Assembly (NCBI GenBank): GCA_963931865.1
Contig: OZ007515.1
Coordinates: forward strand, 6,694,493 to 6,758,492
Reading direction: 5' to 3'
Length of the DNA stretch: 64,000 nucleotides
Origin: Axinella damicornis
Lineage: Eukaryota > Porifera > Demospongiae > Axinellida > Axinellidae
Part shown: positions 55,601 to 64,000 of the stretch, piece after piece
Layout: each line of letters starts with the position of its first letter
How positions within the stretch are numbered: the first letter of the stretch is position 1
Translations under genes and position numbers: made by a program
Notes under the pieces: model-generated
The model's database searches: none
Seen by the model: the letters and a program-made list of their open reading frames with translations, nothing else
What the model was told of the DNA's origin: nothing

Positions 55601-58600
55601 TGAAGGCCCCATAAAGATTCTGACCACATAGCCGTGATCGCTATCGTTCACAGACGCTTACATGCCGATTACTTCTCACCGTGCTGGTGAAGCTGTAAGC
55701 ACTGTAATAAGCTCTTGTCTTACTTTTCGACGCCATTGCTGACTCTACATTGCGATCGACGACTGAGTGTGGAGCATGGTCCTCACGTGACATGTGCATT
55801 AATTGGAATGAGCTGCAATACCTAGGTTGCGTCCAGCGAGTTGCAACTGGTTGCAACACGGCTGCCAGGAGTGCGGTTGCCCCTCGTAAATAATTAACCT
55901 TTGACTATATCTTAGGAATGGCCTACAAAGAATCTGCCTATGCCATCATGATCACTATCATGCAGTGAAGTGACCCAAGCGTACAATTTTGGTGCTGATC
56001 GAAACGCACCTTGATGACAGAGATACAGGCACTTTAGTCTCGCCATTGGCCGGCATTGCTTGAGTGCTCTCTTCGACTTTCACTGCCAGTATAGCTCTTA
56101 CGAAGGGATTCTGACCACACGGCCGTGATCGCTGTTGTTCACTGATGCTTACATGCCGAAACTCACCGTGCTGGCGAAGTTGTTAGCACTGTAATGATTT
56201 CTTGTCTTCCCTTTGCTTGGAATCGACTTAGCGTGCACGTTAATTGGAACAAACTGCATAGCTTGTGGTATGGCGAGTTGCAACCTGGGTTGCAACGGCT
56301 ACCAGGAGTGCGGTTGCCCCTCAATAATTAATTAATGTAACTGTTTGGCTACCTACAAAGGCCCTACGAAGATTCTGTCTACACCGGCATGATCGCTATC
56401 GTGTAGAGTAGCTCATCAATTATTTTCAGACACCATCACCCGGACAGTGCGATATCTCTTGGACGCAGTCGGACATCATTCCAACCAGTCTGGATGGGAG
56501 TTAATCGTAAATCCCATATGCTCCGTATCTTTCTGGGCGATTGAAAACATAGCTTAATCACGCTGTGGATATGCATAGTTTAGACCTCTAATTTACTTCT
56601 TTTGTCTTGTACGACTTTATTTCAACTCCGCAGACAGTGTGGCAGTATTTTATCATGCCTGGTCATAGAACGACCTGGAGCGTAGAAAGCATCAGCATTT
56701 CTACATTGTTATGAATAGCTCGTATATGTTGTCCGGTGATTGACGACGTACTCCAGTGACCCTCTCACTGCTGTCGTGGACTACATGGTACAGCTCTCAC
56801 AAAAGGCCAACAAAGATTCTAACCCACACAGTCATGATCACTTCCGTTCACTGATGCTTACATGCCAAAACTCACCGTGCTACCAAAGTTGTGATCGCTG
56901 TAATATTTGCTTGTCTTCCCTTTGGCCACCACTGGTAGCGATCGACTTAACGTGGTTGCCATGTGGCATGTGCATTGATTGAAATGAACTGTAATACTTA
57001 CATTGCACTACGGCGAGTCGCAACTGGGGTTGTATTGGCTACCAGGAGTGCAGTTGCCCTTCAAAGAATGAATAGATCGTTGTACCTTTAAGGAATAGTT
57101 TGTACATTGAGGAATTATTTTCACTTTGAGGATTAATTAGCATGTACATTTACTCACCCTCACAAGACTCAATTGACATGTAGCTGCCCCTACAGGAACC
57201 ATACAAGAGAGTATGCACTACCTAATTTATAGCAATGCAAGTATCTAAAATTCTCTTCGAGCAGCAGCAAACTCTTCCTAACACTACACCCGCAATTGTG
57301 GGTGTGGCCTTGGAACTGCACTGCAGCAGTGTAAAGTGATACAATGAGGCAGCACATTCTGTTATTGTTTGAGAGCTATTTGCACCTACATGTAGTTCAT
57401 AATTATGCTATTTGTTTATTACAGGACAGGCAGTTTCATCTCTGCATGTCTGCTCATCGCTCTCCATGACTTTCTTGATCACTTGGACGGCATTGTTGCC
57501 AAGATGCAGCGGAGGAAGTATGGTCCGAGATCAAGTGACCCTCTCCTGGGAGGATTTCTGGATGCCTTCTGTGATAAGGTATGCGAGCTGAGATTGTGAA
57601 CTGACATCATATGTAGTACACACAGGAGATTGTGTGTACCAGGAGCTTATGAGTGCCGCTTCGCGGTGCTCATAAGCTCCTGGTACACACAATCTCAAGT
57701 GGAACCCATTGCATGTTTGGGATGTACATACTCATGTACCTTCTGATCCTGCTATTCAGACTCAATAGTATACACATTCAACTGAATGAAGTTTAGTGCG
57801 CCCATTTCATTACTCAACTACAGGCAAAAAATTTTCTCCCAGAAATTAAAAAGGATTTCGTGATGGCCTGTCACATTCGGAATTATTCAACCTCTCAAAA
57901 AAGCTAAGAAACAAGGAGAATGCCATTAACCAGGCTCAGTCCCATCCCATTGAAAAGTGTAGAATTTAGGGATAGGATGGGACTGAGGCTGGTTAATGGC
58001 ATTCTCCTTGTTTCTTAGCTTTTTCGAGAGGTTGAATAATTCTGAATGTGACAGGCCATCACTAAATCCTTTTTGATTTTGGGAGAAAATTTTTTGCCTC
58101 TAGTTTGTGTACTTTTTCAAGCGCATGAAATACGTAACTTCTTTCTCGTGGTACATACAACGTCACCGTAAGAGTACTGGGCCTGATGTCAGATTTTATC
58201 AATTAATTGCCTTGATGGATGTGAACCTTCTGCTGGGCACTGAGCTGGCTTGATGCTTCATTCTATTTCCACTAATAATATGAGTATTCCAAAACTCTAG
58301 CCTCATTCACAATATTGGTATATACATGTTCTGCACTGTAGTTACGTCATGAAAAGAAAGCCACGCCTCCATGATGGCATAGTCACGATACATCTTGGCA
58401 AGAACAGGTTGATAGAAATTCCTCGCAGCGGTAGTGAGGCACCAGATGATGGATTCAGCTGATCAGCAAGTGCCCGAAAAAAGAATGCAACGTGTGTTTG
58501 CATGTGAACTGAGCATTCGCATTTGGCACGCGTGACCTCTGGTTGCATCAAAATGGCTTCGTGCTAGCAATTCACGTAATCGTAGCTAGCCAGCAGTGCC

Positions 58601-61600
58601 GTTCTTGCCAGTATGTAGTCAAAAGGACTGAAAGGAGCTACTACGACGAAAGCGATGTTGTTCTGTGAGTGAACTAGCTCAGGAAATGCTTTTGTTGTCC
58701 AGCTATGCTAGTCAATGAGAAAGAAGAAGAAAGAAAGAAGAAGATGACGAAATCGGAATTTTACGGCGACTTATTTCTCGACTCCCACGTACTCTCAGGT
58801 ACGTTTGCGAGTGTTTTTGTGAACTGCTAGGCAGTATCATTCTGCTTGGTTTGGGGGGTAGTAGCTTGTTTGGCCGTTTTCCTGCTGGTGCATCAGTATG
58901 GTATTTCGAAATTTCCTTAGCCATCCCTAAATAGAGAACGCTACCGCATTCTCTGATACTGCACTCTCAACAGCGAAAGTATGCTATAGTTCATACTAGG
59001 GCTGAGCAAATGTGGATTTACCAACATCATTTTATCCATAATCGATTTTATCCCAAAAATTTCCGTTTAAAGGAGACCTGCATACACCATGCAAACTTTC
59101 AATGGTGGACAGAAGCCGTGGTTCAGAGGAGGTTGGCCACTGCATACGTCACGAGTAATTATTACCTTTCTGTCATGTGACAGTGGACGGTTATTAAAAG
59201 TTATTGCAAATAGCTGTACGAATAGAAGACTGTTTCTGGGGCTGCTGTGGAGTGCTCCCAGTTGGCAATCCTCGAACGCGCTTTGCAAATGGACGAGACG
59301 GCCCCTAACCTCCACATTAGTCTCGCAGGGCCGACGTTTGCGGCGCACGTGGGGACCGTCTGGACCGGGACACTACTTCCACTCGTTTCTGCCATACCTT
59401 AGCTGAATCTTGAAGGGCTCGGCCTTTTATATTGACAACAGATGCCTACGCTTCCCTGCGAGTCGATATTCCAGGTGATTGCGTCGGGGCTCGATGTTGA
59501 AAACTGTCGAAACATTGTCTATGGAAGTACTGTACTTAACATTCATTACGTAATCAATTATCGGATTACACGTGACTTTAATGAGACCTGATTAGCAAAG
59601 GTCAACCTTGGCCTTCCTCCTCTGGCCGTGGTTGACAGAACCCACAGAAGCCATGGATAGAAGCCATGGCCCACGCAGTGCTTATGTATTCATAGCCCTG
59701 ATTATTGTTGCAGTCCTGCTATATAAGTGTATTCATGAAAACCCGCAAGCACTTTTGTGCATGGGACTACAACATTGTGGTGGTGATTGCTGCAATCACC
59801 AATGCAAATCACGATTAATATCATAATCGAAACTAGAGGTGCAGCAGAGCATGCGCTCGATTTTTTAACTGCCGATCATTCATGCATTTTAATTAATACA
59901 GCACCCCCTAATTAGCCCTAAACAGCACACACTTGTAACAAGATACCGTAAGTTGTGGCAGTAATGATAGAAACAGGGTGTGGTCAAGTTGTATAAATTT
60001 AGAATGCAGCTAATCGGCGACATTCACGCAACTTTTTTCAGCCTCTCGAGTGGATCTCTGGTCTGTGAGTTATGTAGACGCTTGGTATCTGCATGCTTGG
60101 TTTGGGGTTTTGTAGCTTCTTTAATTGACCGTTATCCTGCTAATGCATCGATCAGCATGGTAAATTCAAAAGTTCCTTGTCCATCCCTACATAGAGAAGG
60201 CTACCATGTTCTCTGTTACTGACTCGTGATTATTGTGATGATCGTGACAGCTAAGGCAATGATAATCATCTATGAAGTTGGTAAAACTTGGAATACGGAA
60301 TAACGGAATAGCAGAATAACGGAATAACTTTTTATTGGCCAGAAATGAAATTTTGCTTTGCGTGTAACTGCGTTAACGAGATAGCCAGGCCACTGTGAAC
60401 CTGTATCTGGACTTGTAGAGAAGCTACGGACATTAGGCAAGCCATGTGGTACACAATGGTTGCCTGAAGCTAGAGGTGAGCGGCACGGTGAGATCTAGCT
60501 AGCCTATGGAAAAGTAGAGAAGTATAAAATGATGTAGAAGTTGGCTCAACGTATCTTCGTTGATACGAAACCCGGCACACTGTGGGAGAGGTATACCAAG
60601 TACCCTTGACCGCTACCTGAGATGGTGACTGCACTAAAAAAGCGACCTCCTAAAGCTCTCACTACCCATGCCATGGGCTGACGACTCAGTGACGAGGTTA
60701 TTCGTCTTGGCAGTAAGGACAAACAAAGATCGTGAGGACAAACAAAGATCCTTCGATCTACGTATATTGAAAGCCTGGCTTTCCAGGATGGCAGAGTCAA
60801 ACCTTTGTAGAGTTGCACAAACTATGCTGATCGAGCCTGCTCAGGCACGGCACTTCTCAAACCTCAACTTTTATAGGGCAAGCATCTTGGCGTCTCCCAC
60901 ACGGTTTACCCGGTATTCGCAGCTCCTCTGTAAGTCCAGATACAGCTAGCAGTGGCTCGATCTCGCAGCGCAGCTCCCTCGATCATGCATGCATGATAGT
61001 AAGCAACGTGCCGTGTCGGCAAAGAACAAAGCATATTTTCAAATTTTCGTTTCCGGTCAATAAAAGTTATTCAATTATTCCGTTATTCCGTATTCCGCGT
61101 TTTACCAACTCCCCATACATGCCAGCTCACTATCTCCATACTCTCCCCTCTCCCTTCACACCCTCATTCCTCTCTCCACCCACACCCATCACACCTTACA
61201 CACATTCCCTGCCACCGCACACACACCCACAACATACTGATCATCACTTCTTTCTCCGTTCCCTCCATGTATTCACCTCATCAGGTGGTGAATGTGTTCT
61301 CCCTGTGGACCATCCTGATTCTGACCAACTTCTCATCAATGAGCCCCTACCAGACCCTTCTCTACCTCGGAGTTGGGATGGCTGTGATTGGGTACGAGGC
61401 AGTGTTGGGCATTGTAAGAGTGCAGGATTACTTCAAGGCAAAATACATGAAGTGAGTGGACTCACTCCGTTAGTTGGGTGGGTGTTTATAGTATGTGGCC
61501 TACATGTAGTACAGATCTGTCAGGTCTCACGTACTCCTTAGGAGTGAGACTGACTATTTTTGACTTGCGAATGTAGGTACTCTCAAATGCATCAGTATAG

Positions 61601-63680
61601 CCTCATTCCCAGGCCCCAACCCAGCTTATCGTCGCTTATGGAATAGAGTAAAGGCCTGCGATTATTTCGTGATTGACATCAGTGTACAGAAGTAACTTAA
61701 CTGCATCAACATTGGTACACTAGTGCAACGGTATGTAGTGCTGGGAATGAGGCAAGGTATAATGATAGCTTGGATGTAGGTTGGGTTATTAATAATTGTG
61801 TAGTTACGTATCAGAGAGTCGGTAAACTATATATGTACGTAGGGGTATGACAGACATACATACAATATAATATTATGCTGATACAAAAAAATCTCTCAGA
61901 AACAGTACACTTATAAGCCGCTTACCAGAATGGCAAAAAGTAAGGAAACAAGGGACGGATGATCAAACATAACAGTGAAGTACGTATACAATTCCCCCTA
62001 CATATATCATTACACACATACATGGAAGAAGATCTCGAAATACAGATTACGTGTTGAGCGGTCAAATGTCCTAGCACTTTAAATTTTGATTTGCATTTCA
62101 GCTAAATGACCGCACACTGATGCACTTGTTCGGTAGGGGTGACCGATCAACATGCATGAATACAATCATCTACATTGTAAAGTGCATGACCCATATGACT
62201 GTATCTGGTTCGAATCTGGCAATTTCTTTTTTCTCTCTTTGTTTATGCATGAGTTCTAGTCAACCAAATTCTTTTTTTCCTTATACACACAACCTACATG
62301 GATTTGAATCTAGCTTGGAGAACATACTTTCATGCTCTTTTGATTTTTTGGGGGGTGACGGGCATGACCTAGCATATTGACCATGGAAATTGACCGATGA
62401 CCGCATGTTATTTTGACCTCTGTTGGGGGGGGGGGGGGGGGGGGGGGGGGGTGTACTGGCATACTGCACTGTTGTGTGTGATCATCCGTCCCTTGTTTCC
62501 TTACTTTTGCCGTTCTGGTATCCCTACATCCTATTGCATTTTTAAATCAGAGGTGCTCAGCAGAGCACGTACCCCGTGCGCTACTTTGACTTGATACAGG
62601 TAGGCCTACCACCGATTTCATACAGCATGCACGATGAGCTAGCTAGGCCTGCCGATTTACAGCGATGTCAGCATGCAGAATGAGATACCATAAGTTAATT
62701 GTGGCAGTAATGTTAGAAATAGGGTGTGGTCAAGTTGTAGAAATTAGAAGCACGACTTTTGTGCAGCTTTTCTCAGCCTCTCGAGTGGATCTCTGGTCTG
62801 TGAGTTATGTAGATGCTAGTATTTTCTGAATTCTGACACTTCTATTCTGAACTAAACCGATAAAGCCGTCTATAGACGGCATGAGACTTTCATCAGTGAT
62901 GTCAGACTTCCGGCAATGCCCTTGGGACTTAGGCTCTGCGCCAGCAGAGAGGGCAGGACAGGGGGAGGTGGGTGGGTTTCAGCACTCGGCCTAGGTAGCA
63001 TGGCCGCTTCCGGGCTTGGCCTTGAAAAGCCCTTGGTTGGAGTTGGGTAGGCCATTTCTCTCCTCCTTTGCACAAGTGGACTGAGAAAACAGTCCTCTCA
63101 CCTATTAGGGCCTCCATTTCTGGCTGTGAAGCGTTTTTCTCGGTCTAGATGGGCGATGGTCGGCAGAGAGCTGTGACTATTGAATGCCCCTTGATGGGTG
63201 GGTGTGGTTAAAGTCACAAATGTGTAGAGGATTGCTGCATGGTCATGTGTGTGGAGTTTGGTCGCTGAAAAGTAGATAGAACTGGAAATATGGTAGGTTT
63301 AGTACATCCATAAGCCAAGAGAGACCTCTGGAAAAAAACAATTTATCGGTTAATGGGTTAAGAAAAGGGGGATGAAATCGTAGCATGGCAGAGTAAAAGT
63401 GGGGTAAGGCAAGAGTTGCCTTGTATACAACCTGTGCACGATTCTTCTTCAAGGGGGGGGGGGGGGGGGGGGGGGGGACAGCAAAAATTCAAGTCCCCCC
63501 CCCCCCCCAATTGCTCAATTACCAGTGGGTTGCATCCTTCCAGGTTGTATGCGAAGGAGCAGAGGGAGGAGGTATCCACCATGGCAAACATGGAGGGGAA
63601 GATGAAGGAAAAGCTGGAGAGTATGGGACTGGCCTTCCTCTGCCTTGCCTTCAGAGTGGACAACCCCATGCACAGCTATA
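49608..63680 (+). CDS. CDP-alcohol phosphatidyltransferase-like membrane protein, five exons, 3' end outside the window
   Basis: Enzymes of this family move a phospho-alcohol between CMP and a lipid or polyol in membranes. Exons: 49608-49667 (MMLTLLAAPFLLFEKLLFIL, phase 0), 50745-50917, 57425-57578, 61285-61451 and 63544-63680 (open at the right, phase 1). All junctions are GT/AG with matching phases, giving about 230 residues. Exon 1 is a hydrophobic N terminus. Exon 2 has VVAYDKLVYSPLAS and TANGVTLSRTALVVPVAVCL. Exon 3 holds the signature ALHDFLDHLDGIVAK followed by GGFLDAFCDK, that is D-x2-D-G-x2-A-K ... G-x3-D-x3-D. Exon 4 is membrane-like (FSLWTILILTNFSSM, LLYLGVGMAVIGYEAVLGIV). Exon 5 is KLYAKEQREEVSTMANMEGK and KLESMGLAFLCLAF. 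The usual Arg of the motif is Lys and the spacer before G-x3-D-x3-D is 15 rather than about 8 residues. The substrate is unknown. Confidence 0.85.
50085..50565 (+). repeat. 29-bp minisatellite element, copy 3
   Basis: GCTTTGCTCGCTCAGCTACT leads into the usual left flank. Units of the CTGCTGCTCCCCGATTGCGT type are interspersed with shorter CCCCGATTTCAACAG units. The right flank is CACTATAGTCTAGTCCTGCC. It ends 180 bp before exon 2 of the phosphatidyltransferase. Confidence 0.82.
51182..51715. mobile_element. 534-bp TIR element (TACCGTATAGCGCC)
   Basis: TACCGTATAGCGCCAAATTT mirrors AAATTTGGCGCTATACGGTA, then TTGAG/CTCAA. Internal TTTTCGCGGATTGG repeats lie near the left end. In the 6.5-kb intron of the phosphatidyltransferase. 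Confidence 0.8.
51788..52072 (+). mobile_element. TAGCCTCG element, left part only
   Basis: Matches 44168-44445 (GAAGGGCGGCGAAAAACG, CATCACGTGCTTTATGTCAA, GATGATGAACAGCCTTCAGG). The right TIR is missing. Confidence 0.8.
52634..52833. mobile_element. long-TIR hairpin element, copy 2 (TAGTGATGG family)
   Basis: AAGGATTTAGTGATGGTGTG mirrors CACGCCATCACTAAATCCTT; CAAACAAGGAGAAATGCCAT and its complement lie inside. Confidence 0.85.
53103..53560 (+). repeat. 29-bp minisatellite element, copy 4
   Basis: Preceded by CTTCGCTCGCTTCGCTCGCT, then the common left flank. Several 29-bp units, then CACTAGTCTAGTCCCACCCC and a CA-rich tail. Confidence 0.85.
53790..54065 (+). mobile_element. AGAGAACGCTACC repeat, copy 2
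   Basis: Reverse orientation relative to 32905-33300; shares GTGACCTCTGGTTGCCTCAA, the TTTGCGAGTGTTTATGTGAA block and the terminal AGAGAATGCTACCGCGTTCT. Confidence 0.7.
54108..54156. repeat. GCAGGAGCTTAT hairpin
   Basis: AGCAGGAGCTTATGAGCG faces CTTATAAGCTCCTGCT. A related, larger hairpin lies at 57627-57697. Confidence 0.7.
54934..55145. repeat. short tandem and dispersed direct repeats
   Basis: GTAGCTGTTTGACTCCATA is repeated three to four times (55045-55110), and CTCTGCAAGCCCT blocks occur at 54959 and 55125. Confidence 0.7.
55281..55327. repeat. (ACGT)n microsatellite
   Basis: CGTACGTACC then seven or so ACGT units; self-complementary. It lies just before a row of CTCCTGG elements. Confidence 0.85.
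55376..55885 (-). mobile_element. CTCCTGG element, copy G
   Basis: Module 1 is intact (MASKSKTRAYYSAYSFTST, then GTGAGA). The module 2 donor is lost. First of three copies lying head to tail. Confidence 0.75.
55886..56322 (-). mobile_element. CTCCTGG element, copy H
   Basis: Directly abuts copy G. A deletion removed the module 1 ATG, but AAGGGAAGACAAGAAATCAT and the GTGAGT donor remain. Confidence 0.7.
56330..57062 (-). mobile_element. CTCCTGG element, copy I, with unrelated internal sequence
   Basis: The ends and module 1 are recognisable (VAKGKTSKYYSDHNFGST, then GTGAGT; the ATG has become GTG). About 350 bp at 56400-56750 is not shared with the other copies. Confidence 0.65.
57627..57697. 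repeat. 71-bp hairpin
   Basis: GAGATTGTGTGTACCAGGAG, CTTATGAG and their complements surround a CCGCTTCGCGG centre. It lies 49 bp after the donor of the phosphatidyltransferase signature exon. Confidence 0.88.
57846..58076. mobile_element. long-TIR hairpin element, copy 3 (TAGTGATGG family)
   Basis: AAAAAGGATTTCGTGATGGC mirrors GCCATCACTAAATCCTTTTT; the arms continue for about 95 bp with CTAAGAAACAAGGAGAATGC inside. Sequence beyond the right end (TCTAGTTTGTGTAC ... CACCGTAAGAGTACTGG) is also shared with 34370-34460 and 52850-52950, so the family may be larger than the hairpin. Confidence 0.85.
58360..58965 (+). mobile_element. AGAGAACGCTACC repeat, copy 3
   Basis: Longest copy, from ATGATGGCATAGTCACG to AGAGAACGCTACCGCATTCT; overlaps in content with 33300-33500 and 53790-54065. 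Confidence 0.65.
59653..59826 (+). CDS. hypothetical small membrane-like ORF
   Basis: ATG near 59653 (MDRSHGPRSAYVFIALIIVA, then VLLYKCI) gives one hydrophobic segment followed by a Cys-rich tail (CGGDCCNHQC). About 57 residues. It lies inside a phosphatidyltransferase intron with no splice signals or known family. Possibly chance. Confidence 0.15.
   Translation: MDRSHGPRSAYVFIALIIVAVLLYKCIHENPQALLCMGLQHCGGDCCNHQCKSRLIS
59943..60232 (+). repeat. dispersed repeat with partial AGAGAACGCTACC end
   Basis: 59943-60088 (GATACCGTAAGTTGTGGCAG ... TCTCGAGTGGATCTCTGGTC) recurs at 62684-62815. The remainder matches the end of the AGAGAACGCTACC family. Confidence 0.65.
60278..61112. mobile_element. 835-bp TIR element (GTTGGTAAAAC)
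   Basis: GTTGGTAAAACTTGGAATAC mirrors GTATTCCGCGTTTTACCAAC. The arms continue about 85 bp (GGAATAACGGAATA, TTTTTATTGGCCAGAAA). The interior ORFs are not recognisable. In the phosphatidyltransferase intron before exon 4. Confidence 0.8.
61597..61756. mobile_element. TAGCCTCG foldback, diverged
   Basis: TAGCCTCATTCCCAGGCCCC on the left and GTGCTGGGAATGAGGCA on the right. No clear target duplication. Confidence 0.55.
61923..62519. mobile_element. 597-bp TIR element containing G27
   Basis: CCAGAATGGCAAAAAGTAAG mirrors CTTACTTTTGCCGTTCTGG, and AAACAAGGGACGGATGATCA extends the TIR to about 40 bp. It carries 27 G at 62425-62451. A fragment of the family lies at 27236-27350. Confidence 0.82.
62684..62815 (+). 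repeat. second copy of the 59943-60088 repeat
   Basis: Shares GGGTGTGGTCAAGTTGTA and CAGCCTCTCGAGTGGATCTC; direct orientation. Confidence 0.75.
63453..63508. repeat. G25 and C14 tracts 17 bp apart
   Basis: G25 at 63453-63477 and C14 at 63495-63508, able to pair with each other; 35 bp upstream of the last visible exon (63544). Confidence 0.8.
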
Positions 63681-63735
63681 GTAAGTGGCTTGTTATTGTC
63701 ACAAGAGGGAGTTCTGATGTGTGTAGCTGTACTTG

Positions 63736-63783
63736 CAGCCTCATTCCCAGGCCTGGGAAAAAGATGGCATGGGAATAAGGCTA
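63736..63783. mobile_element. minimal TAGCCTCG foldback
   Basis: CAGCCTCATTCCCAGGCCTG and CATGGGAATAAGGCTA with a very short interior, 55 bp after the last visible donor. No exon was seen between here and the window end. Confidence 0.55.
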
Positions 63784-64000
63784 GTAGCTGTTAAGCAGAA
63801 TAGTGTACAGTGTGCTCAATATCAAGCAAGCAAGTAGTGTGTGTCATACTAGCAGGCCGGACGTACCCGTCCCGTATGGGTGGTGTAGCTGCATGCTAGT
63901 GATGGAAACTTCCAACCCGCCTACCTCCCCCCAATCATCTGGCCCATCAACTGAGTGGTACAACCTGTGGCACTATGGCAATCACATTCCCCCCAATCAA

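Overview
This is intron-rich animal nuclear DNA, most likely from a sponge or another early-branching metazoan. That taxon is an inference from the gene set, the intron density and the very heavy load of short inverted-repeat elements; no sequence search could be run. I see no bacterial operons, rRNA, tRNA or CRISPR. Most of the window is introns and spacers filled with miniature transposons, foldbacks, minisatellites and retroelement remnants. Gene models were assembled by hand from exon similarity to remembered families, GT/AG splice sites and matching intron phases.

Five conserved genes were found. (1) POLR2C (RPB3, RNA polymerase II subunit 3), minus strand: six exons between 13227 and 214, with the gene running off the left edge. 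(2) RTRAF (hCLE/C14orf166), plus strand: one coding exon, 20379-21149. (3) A syntaxin of the STX1-4 class, plus strand: ten phase-consistent exons from 22557 to 32593, plus a doubtful tail-anchor exon at 35972-36040. (4) SLX9/FAM207A, minus strand: exons from 49428 down to 38203. (5) A CDP-alcohol phosphatidyltransferase-like membrane enzyme, plus strand: five exons from 49608 to 63680, running off the right edge. SLX9 and the phosphatidyltransferase are head to head with start codons 179 bp apart.

Layout: 1-13.2 kb POLR2C, whose large introns hold a 5'-truncated LINE (1247-3890) and several 'CTCCTGG' elements; 13.2-20.3 kb spacer of foldback elements and GGGACCC minisatellites; 20.4-21.1 kb RTRAF; 22.6-36 kb syntaxin; 36-38 kb retroelement debris; 38.2-49.4 kb SLX9 with transposon-filled introns; 49.6-63.7 kb phosphatidyltransferase with introns of up to 6.5 kb.

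Most notable signals: a roughly 510-bp repeated element whose copies keep a 19-codon ATG reading frame ending exactly at a GTGAGT splice donor; 3' splice sites placed directly after (CA)n microsatellites in two genes; a foldback transposon supergroup with exact 9-bp target duplications; a long-TIR element carrying an exon-like open frame (Pack-type candidate); and a dispersed element with a 29-bp internal minisatellite.
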